A model generated the notes under the pieces. The model saw only the letters and a program-made list of their open reading frames with translations. It was not told where the DNA came from and made no database searches. The position numbers were made by a program, and so were the translations under genes. This document shows, piece by piece, positions 57,930 through 64,000 of a DNA stretch of 64,000 bases (positions are counted from its first letter, which is position 1; the number at the start of each line of letters is the position of its first letter). The stretch comes from Austropuccinia psidii (lineage: Eukaryota; Basidiomycota; Pucciniomycetes; Pucciniales; Sphaerophragmiaceae), in assembly GCA_023105745.1 (NCBI GenBank), contig JALGQZ010000009.1:46219967-46283966 (forward strand), read 5' to 3'.

Positions 57930-58727
57930 ATGGGCCAAGCACTCTTGAAAGAAGTTCCAAAACTTAAAGAATGGCCTCACTTCAGTGGTGAAGGCGAGTA
58001 TGACCATATGGAATTCATTAGAGGTATTGACATGATCAAAGAGGATTTTGAATTACCAGACAGATTGGTAACAGCCAGGTTTAACACCTTGTTTACCAGA
58101 TCAGCTCACAGATGGTACATCAAAATAAGACAAGCACATGGACACCAGAGTTGGACTTGGTGGAAAACCCAAATCATCAACAAATGGGCAAATGATGCTT
58201 GGAGGTTTAAAGTTGAAACAGCCTTTGAATCTGCCAAATTTAATGCTGATAAAGACAAAGCTTTACCATGGTTTTGCCAACAAAAGGACAGATTAACAGC
58301 ATTATATCCTGACATGTCAGAATTTATGATCCATAGAAAAATTCTGAGACAATGTGGAGGTGACTTAGAGCATGCTGTCAAAAGCAGGACTACTGAACAA
58401 TCTTCAGCAGAGGATATTATCAATATACTAGAAGAAGTAACCACCAGAACCAAAATTGGTTCTAGTAGGGTGAATCTTAAAACAAGGTTTAATACACCTT
58501 GGAAAGATTCTGTGGACAAAAACCCCAAAGAAAATTCTAGTAATATTAAATATAAGTCTGCAGATACAGTCAGAAAATGCCATATTTGCCAAAGCACCAC
58601 CCATTTAGCCAATACATGTCCAAAAAGGGGGAAAATCAATGAAATTGACATTGAAAAAGAACCAGATGTTGAAAAGGAAGACATAATTGAAGACAATTCA
58701 GATGATAAGTCATCCATATTCTCTTAA
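57930..58727 (+). CDS. Gyp-A gag, capsid-like domain and zinc knuckle
   Basis: 265 codons in the same frame as the upstream and downstream ORFs. Residues 13-100 form a retrotransposon Gag-like domain (LKEWPHFSGEGEYDH, RWYIKIRQAHGH, WTWWKTQIINKW). Residues 217-230 form a perfect CX2CX4HX4C knuckle (CHICQSTTHLANTC). An acidic C-terminal tail follows. Gag assembles the particle and packages RNA. It ends with TAA at 58725-58727, and the frame continues ([15 protein letters not shown]) to the pol start without any shift, so the stop looks like a point change or a readthrough site. Confidence 0.85.
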   Translation: MGQALLKEVPKLKEWPHFSGEGEYDHMEFIRGIDMIKEDFELPDRLVTARFNTLFTRSAHRWYIKIRQAHGHQSWTWWKTQIINKWANDAWRFKVETAFESAKFNADKDKALPWFCQQKDRLTALYPDMSEFMIHRKILRQCGGDLEHAVKSRTTEQSSAEDIINILEEVTTRTKIGSSRVNLKTRFNTPWKDSVDKNPKENSSNIKYKSADTVRKCHICQSTTHLANTCPKRGKINEIDIEKEPDVEKEDIIEDNSDDKSSIFS

Positions 58728-58769
58728 TCTTCAAAAGATATAGAAAATATCAATGCCACTTTTGACATC

Positions 58770-61740
58770 ATGGAATCTTATTCCCACTTACCACAATTAA
58801 GCAATGGTCAAGTTGATTTATCAAAAGTTCAAGATGCACAACTTATGAAGACAAAACCAAACAGAGGAAAAGGTTATACAGCTGGTAACTCCTGTATAAC
58901 AGAAGTGGTGATTGACAACAAACCCACCAAACTTTTGCTTGACCCAGGAGCCTTCTGCTCTTGTGTTGGAAAATTTTTTCTTAAGACTTGTGTACCAAAT
59001 TTTGAAGACCAATTGTTACCAATTGATGGTATGAAATTCAACAGTGCAAGTAACCCAATGAAAGCATTAGGAATCTTTGAGACCAATGTCATATTCCCAC
59101 ACATAAATGGGAATTTAAGGATCACAGTTGAATTTGTTGTTATGGAAAATTGCTCTAGTACCCATTTTATATTGGGAAATGACTATTTAATCATGTATGG
59201 GATAGATTTACATAATAACAAAGACAGATACTTTACAATTGGAGACAATAAGCGCCAGAAATTTGCCTTTTTACCCTTTAAAAGACAAATTACAGTAAAC
59301 AAAGTATCACCAGTCAACTTAGAGTTAGAGAAATTCAAGTCTGAACAGTTAAATGAGGCTGAAATAAGCCTTCATCTGACTGATAAGCAAGAAAATGAAC
59401 TTTCTTCCCTTTTGTATGACCACAGAGGAGCATTTGCTACAGACAAAGAACCCCTGGGAGCAATTATTGGTCATGAAGTTGACATCATTCTTAACATTGA
59501 GAGACCTTATCCACCACTCTTAAGAAGACCTGCTTATCCAGCAAGTCCAAAATCAAGAGAAGCTCTAGAAATTCATATCAAAGAACTTCTAGACCTTGGT
59601 GTAATAAGAAAAGTAGGCCACAATGAGGAAGTAGAAATAACTACACCGGTCATAGTGGCGTGGCATAATGGAAAATCCAGAATGGTTGGGGACTTTAGAG
59701 CTCTGAACACTTACACTGTTCCAGACAGATACCCAATACCAAAAATCCAAATTGCCCTTACTCAAATATCTCAAGCAGTGTATATAACCACTATGGATGC
59801 CCTTAAAGGATTCCATCAAAATGTAGTAACACCAAGAGCAAGAAAATACTTGAGAATTATTGCTCATTGTGGAGTGTATGAATACTTAAGGATGCCCTTT
59901 GGTATCAAAAATGCACCTTCACACTTCCAAAGAATGATGAATGAAATCTTCCCTGAAGAACTCTCAGAGGGATGGTTAATCATTTACATTGATGACATTA
60001 TTATCTGTTCAAAGACTTGGGAGGAGCACATGTACAGATTATCAAGAGTTTTGACAAAAATCCAATCAGTAAACATGAAAATCTCCTTGAAGAAATGTCA
60101 TTTTGGATTTAAAGAACTTAAGGCACTAGGACATGTTGTATCTGGTTTGTCCCTTGGAATTGATAAAAACAAAGTTGCAGCAGTATTGTTAAAACCCATG
60201 CCTCAGAATAAGAAGGAAATTCAGTCATTCTTAGGTTTTGCAGGATATTACAGGCAACACATTAAAGACTTTGCATCCATAGCAAGACCACTTTATAAGT
60301 TGTGTGACAAAGACACAGTATTTGAGATTACTGTTGACAGAGTCAAAGCTTTTGAGTCTCTAAGAGAAGCATTGACCACTGCTCCACTCTTACTGATGCC
60401 AGACTTTAAATTGCCTTTCAAACTGTATATTGATGCATCAGGGGATGGACTAGGTGCTGCACTTCACCAAGTTCAGATCATAAATGACAAACCTGTAGAA
60501 GGACCAATATGTTTCATATCCAGGCAAATCAAACCAACTGAAGCCAGATATGGAGCAAGTCAAATGGAATGTCTATGCCTTGTCTGGGCCTTAGAGAAAT
60601 TGAACTATTTCTTAGAGGGATGTGTTTTTGAAGTAATAACAGATTGTACAGCTGTGAAATCACTTTTGAACATGAAAACACCTAACAGACACATGCTCAG
60701 ATGGCAAATAGCCATACAAGAATACAGAGGCAATATGACTATTGTTCATAAGGATGGGAATATTCATAAGAATGCAGATAGACTAAGCAGATGGCCATTA
60801 CCAAATAACATTGATAATCCTGCTTATGTTCCAGAAGAAGCTTCACCACAAATTCCAATAGAAGGAATAAGTGTTACAGACTTGAACACCACCTTCTTTG
60901 AAGAAGTCAGAAATACTTACACTCAAGATAAGAATTGTAGCATCTTATGCCAATTACTTAACAAAGACTGTAAAGACAACTCTCTAATACATGCCTTGGA
61001 TGAAGTATGGAGAAAATCTTATAATGAAGGAAGATTTCACCTACTGGATGGTATAATTTACCACAGAACCAAGCACACATGTGTCATGACAGTTGTAGAC
61101 AGGTCATTAATCAATCTTGTACTGAAAGAATGCCATGATAGTCCCTTTTCAGGACATCTTTCTGTAGACAGAACAGGAGAGAAAGTGAAGACCTGCATAT
61201 GGTGGCCAATGTGGCAAAAAGATGTTGCAGAATATTGCAAAACCTGTGACAGATGCCAAAAGGCAAATAAATCCACTGGCAAAAGACTTGGAAATATGAT
61301 GAAAATCCAAGAACCAAACAGACCTTGGGAAATTGTCCATATGGATTGGGTAACTGGCCTACCACCAGGAGGTGACAGGAGCTATAATGCTTGCCTAGTA
61401 ATTGTGGACAGATTCAGTAAAACTCCAATCTTTTTACCATGTCACAAAGATGATACAGCCATGGATACAGCTCTTCTGATATGGAATAGAGTAGTGTCAT
61501 GGACTGGGATATTTACAAATATCATCAGTGATAGAGATCCCAAATTCACTTCAGCACTACGGACAAATCTTCACCAATTATTTGGCACTAAACTGTCTTT
61601 CTCTACAGCCTACCACCCACAAACTGATGGCCTGGCTGAAAGAATGATCCAAACCTTAGAGGACATGGTGAGAAGATTTTGTGCATATGGCCTTGAATTC
61701 AAAGATTGTGATGGATTTACCCATGATTGGTGTACTCTTG
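58770..61740 (+). CDS. Gyp-A pol: protease, RT, RNase H, integrase (cut by insert)
   Basis: 990 genuine codons; the frame then reads 25 codons into the inserted LTR. Protease: [13 protein letters not shown] at residues 55-67, with Pro where D-S/T-G is usual. [18 protein letters not shown] near 309-324, [10 protein letters not shown] at 341-350, catalytic YIDD at 406-409. RNase H: D555, E600, D625, D670. Integrase: H789, H796, C826, C829, then D859, D921 and E957 with 35 residues between the last two. All catalytic residues except the protease variant are intact. The protein copies the RNA into DNA in cytoplasmic particles and inserts it in the nucleus. It is disrupted at residue 990 by a solo LTR and resumes at 63935. 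Confidence 0.93.
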
Positions 61741-63929
61741 TAAGGTTTGTCTATGAAACTCTTGATAATAGTAACAATATCAAGAGTACTATGACTGTCC
61801 TCAGTAGAAAAATATAATATAATGAAATATTATAACCAAAAATTTAAATATAATTATTAAAAATAATTATATAAAAAAATAAATTTAATTATTATTATAA
61901 TAATATAATAATAAAAAAAATATAATAATTATAATAAATTATAATTATTCTATTATTGTTATAGTCACTGACAGTTATAACAATAAGAAGTGTAAAGCTC
62001 TTAATGAGACAATTACACGTGGAAAATAAGAATATTAACCACTTATAAATAATATAAATATTATTTATAAAAAGAATTAATCACACACTGTGCAGAAATA
62101 ATTCTTTATAGAATAAAATTCTATATAAAAAAACTAATAATAGATAAAAAAAATATAGAACTTTTAAAGAAAACTTACTTATAATATTTATTTAATACAA
62201 CAAGTCAAACAACAACAGTTATTATATTAAATAATGATTATAAGTTAAAGACACGCCAAAAATCAATATTTTTAAAGATAAAACAACTTTTTATGATAAA
62301 AATAATGATTAAAGAATTTTTAAGAGGAATTTGTGGATTTTTAAAAGATATTTAAAATGCTAATTTTATATAATAAAATTTATTATAGATGATTACAACA
62401 TTAATCTGAATTCTATGACTTCAATTCTTTAATTTAATAAATAAAGAATAAAAATAACTTAAGAATTACTTTTAATAATAAGATTTTATATTTAATAAAA
62501 CTTTACCTGTTTAAATGTCTAATATGATTGGATTGATTATGAATATGGACAAAAACAGTGATGAAAAGACTCTTTTTATGTCTACAGAGCAGCTCTCATG
62601 ATTCACAATGGATGTAGAGGGCGTGCTCAGATCAAAACTGAAAAACCATGCTTAAAAATTAAGTTCTTAACTTAAGGCAACTTATTTTTACTTCCAATTT
62701 AAAGTTACCAGTGTCATTCTTAACTCCAAGTAACTTTAATCCTCATTTAGTTTAATTATTTTAAGTTTTAATATAAAATAAGTTTATTTATATTAAAGTT
62801 CATCACATGAACAACATAAAATCAGAGTTTCAAGCAGAAATCTCTTAAACTGAATTTTTAATTAATTTTTAAAGAAATCATAATTTTCTTTAAGCTTAAT
62901 TAAAAAAATAATTTTCCAGGCTAATTACCCAGGAAACTTATTAATAAAAGATACTTAAAATTTAATTTATATATTGATAATATTAAATTCTAAGCTGTGT
63001 GAAAGTTTCAAGCAAATCCATTAAGATTTGGATTTTTAATGAATTTTTGAAGTTATTACTATTTTTCCATGTAAAATAGCAATACACACAAAACCTTAAG
63101 TTTTGATAAGGTTTTGATGATTGAAACCTTAAAGTTTTAAGCTTATTTAAGCTTTTTAAGCTTGATTAAGCTTTGACAGTTCTTAAAACCTTGATTCCAA
63201 GCCTGCTTATTGGGATTTACCCTCTTGGCAGCTTGAAATTCCTGTCCAATTTAGGATAAAACCAGTTTAAACCTTAAGGTTGGATCAAAGTCTAATCTTA
63301 AAGTTTAAATAAGGTTGAAAATCCTCCAATACAGGTGGACAACCTTAATTGAATCCTTGCAGATCCAAAAAGTTGGGTACCCCAGCTCTATTTGGTCTTT
63401 TTCCTTTGTCCCACCTTTTTGCGTGGATTTTGCCCTTTTATTTATTTAAAGCCATACTATGGCCTTAAACCCTTTTAAATTGAGCTCACGCAGGATTTAC
63501 ATTCTGTATGGCAAATCCTTAGCCAATTCAGTAAATATACACCACACCTTAATTTTAACTAAAATTTTGGTAAAGTTGCATAAACCTTATGTAACTTTAA
63601 ATTTAAGCTTAATTAAGCTTAAATTTAACAATTTTAAAAAAATGTTAAAAAAGTTACATTAGTACTGTGAGATTCTTAAATCTTCTAATAACACAAGAAA
63701 TAAGTGTTTTTGGGTATAACAACCTATGGGTGTACCCTAGGTTATTTTTGGTGTAGAATCCAAAAATGACATAATAATTATAACTTTGTTTATCCAAAAA
63801 AAAGTTATACTTATTTTTTATTATTTTTTATTTTAAATTCAACTAAAAAGTCTGTTTAAGACAAATTTAATTGTTTATAAAATCATTTGTGGCCTTATGG
63901 GTATGTTAAACATACCTCACAGGCTCACA
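61739..63929 (-). repeat. Gyp-D-like solo LTR (2191 bp) inside integrase, TSD ACTCT
   Basis: Starts TGTAAGGTTTGTCTATG and ends CCTCACAGGCTCACA, so it is inverted relative to pol. ACTCT flanks it at 61734-61738 and 63930-63934. Removing the insert and one duplication restores the integrase reading (WCTL continues into the next codons). It contains no internal coding region. It shares the LTR start and the 3'-end hairpin with Gyp-D but is a more AT-rich subfamily. Confidence 0.95.
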
Positions 63930-63934
63930 ACTCT

Positions 63935-64000
63935 GTTACCAGCATTGGAATTAGCATATAAAACATCAATCCATGCTAGTACCAATCAGACTCCTGCTGT
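63935..64000 (+). CDS. Gyp-A pol, integrase resumes after the insert
   Basis: The frame LLPALELAYKTSIHAST matches the integrase segment that follows the DDE core in Gyp-B ([15 protein letters not shown]) and Gyp-D (LAYKTAVHSSTGQTP). It is cut by the window end. Confidence 0.9.

Larger units (their letters stand above)
53412..64000 (+). mobile_element. Gyp-A LTR retrotransposon, young, runs off the window
   Basis: Order: 5' LTR (with nested insert), primer-binding site, leader with two candidate introns, ORF1, ORF2, gag, protease-RT-RNase H-integrase. Integrase is interrupted by a solo LTR at 61739-63929 and resumes at 63935. The 3' part and 3' LTR lie beyond 64000. The genes are nearly intact: from 57180 to 61738 a single frame is interrupted by only two TAA codons. 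Confidence 0.95.

Noticed and set aside
58106..58717. 203-codon minus-strand frame under gag
   Set aside because: Exact complement of a gag region with a recognised zinc knuckle on the plus strand; Leu/Ser-rich shadow.

Overview
The window reads as AT-rich, repeat-dominated nuclear DNA of a filamentous plant-associated fungus. The Ty3/Gypsy gag-pol families, a Tet/JBP-like 2OG-Fe(II) oxygenase fragment, a small secreted cysteine-rich protein and a Cys-rich repeat-family protein together suggest a rust fungus (Pucciniales). From memory of similar polyproteins the closest match is a myrtle-rust-like (Austropuccinia) genome; I could not search to confirm this. There is no prokaryotic gene organisation. 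Almost every base outside one island belongs to mobile elements or their decay products.

Three related Gypsy lineages recur and are named here Gyp-A, Gyp-B and Gyp-D. Gyp-A and Gyp-D have LTRs of about 1.8-2.2 kb that begin TGTGAGCC and end in a TTACA-type terminus. Gyp-B has LTRs of about 1.42 kb with TGTCA/TGACA ends. Layout: 1-1182 edge Gyp-A LTR; 2670-2984 Gyp-B LTR scrap; 2985-9647 rearranged Gyp-D element whose left LTR is inverted; 10831-11340 decayed chromovirus end; 12120-16265 old direct repeats enclosing a minus-strand ORF remnant and a Gyp-A solo LTR; 17150-18367 decayed Gyp-B LTR; 18370-20600 the only CpG-containing, gene-like island, with a candidate effector; 20972-28600 LTR scrap, minisatellites and a TIR element; 28613-39400 a Copia element split by a complete 9.2-kb Gyp-B element (29281-38482, TSD ATGTG); 40800-44900 ORF remnants ending in a Tet-like oxygenase domain; 45090-45515 a 41-bp minisatellite; 46120-49900 a Cys-rich repeat-family gene on the minus strand split by a Gyp-A solo LTR; 50284-51240 tandem repeats; 52855-53046 a chromodomain end; 53055-64000 a young Gyp-A element that runs off the window.

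The young Gyp-A copy at 53412-64000 is the most informative. Its LTR carries a nested 766-bp solo LTR, its leader has a primer-binding site, and its pol is interrupted in integrase by a 2191-bp solo LTR with TSD ACTCT. Two candidate introns in the leader and 5' ORF would assemble a 282-aa ORF1 whose ATG exists only after splicing. The same arrangement is visible in Gyp-B. ORF1 overlaps a second open frame throughout its last exon and ends in an ATGA overlap with the downstream ORF. This leader system is the strongest candidate here for something undescribed.

Insertion order can be read from target-site duplications: Copia was split by Gyp-B; a Gyp-D LTR was hit by Gyp-A; the Gyp-A LTR was hit by the 766-bp solo element; Gyp-A pol was hit by the Gyp-D-like solo LTR; and the Cys-rich gene was hit by Gyp-A. 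All identities are from reading alone; no alignment or database search was run.
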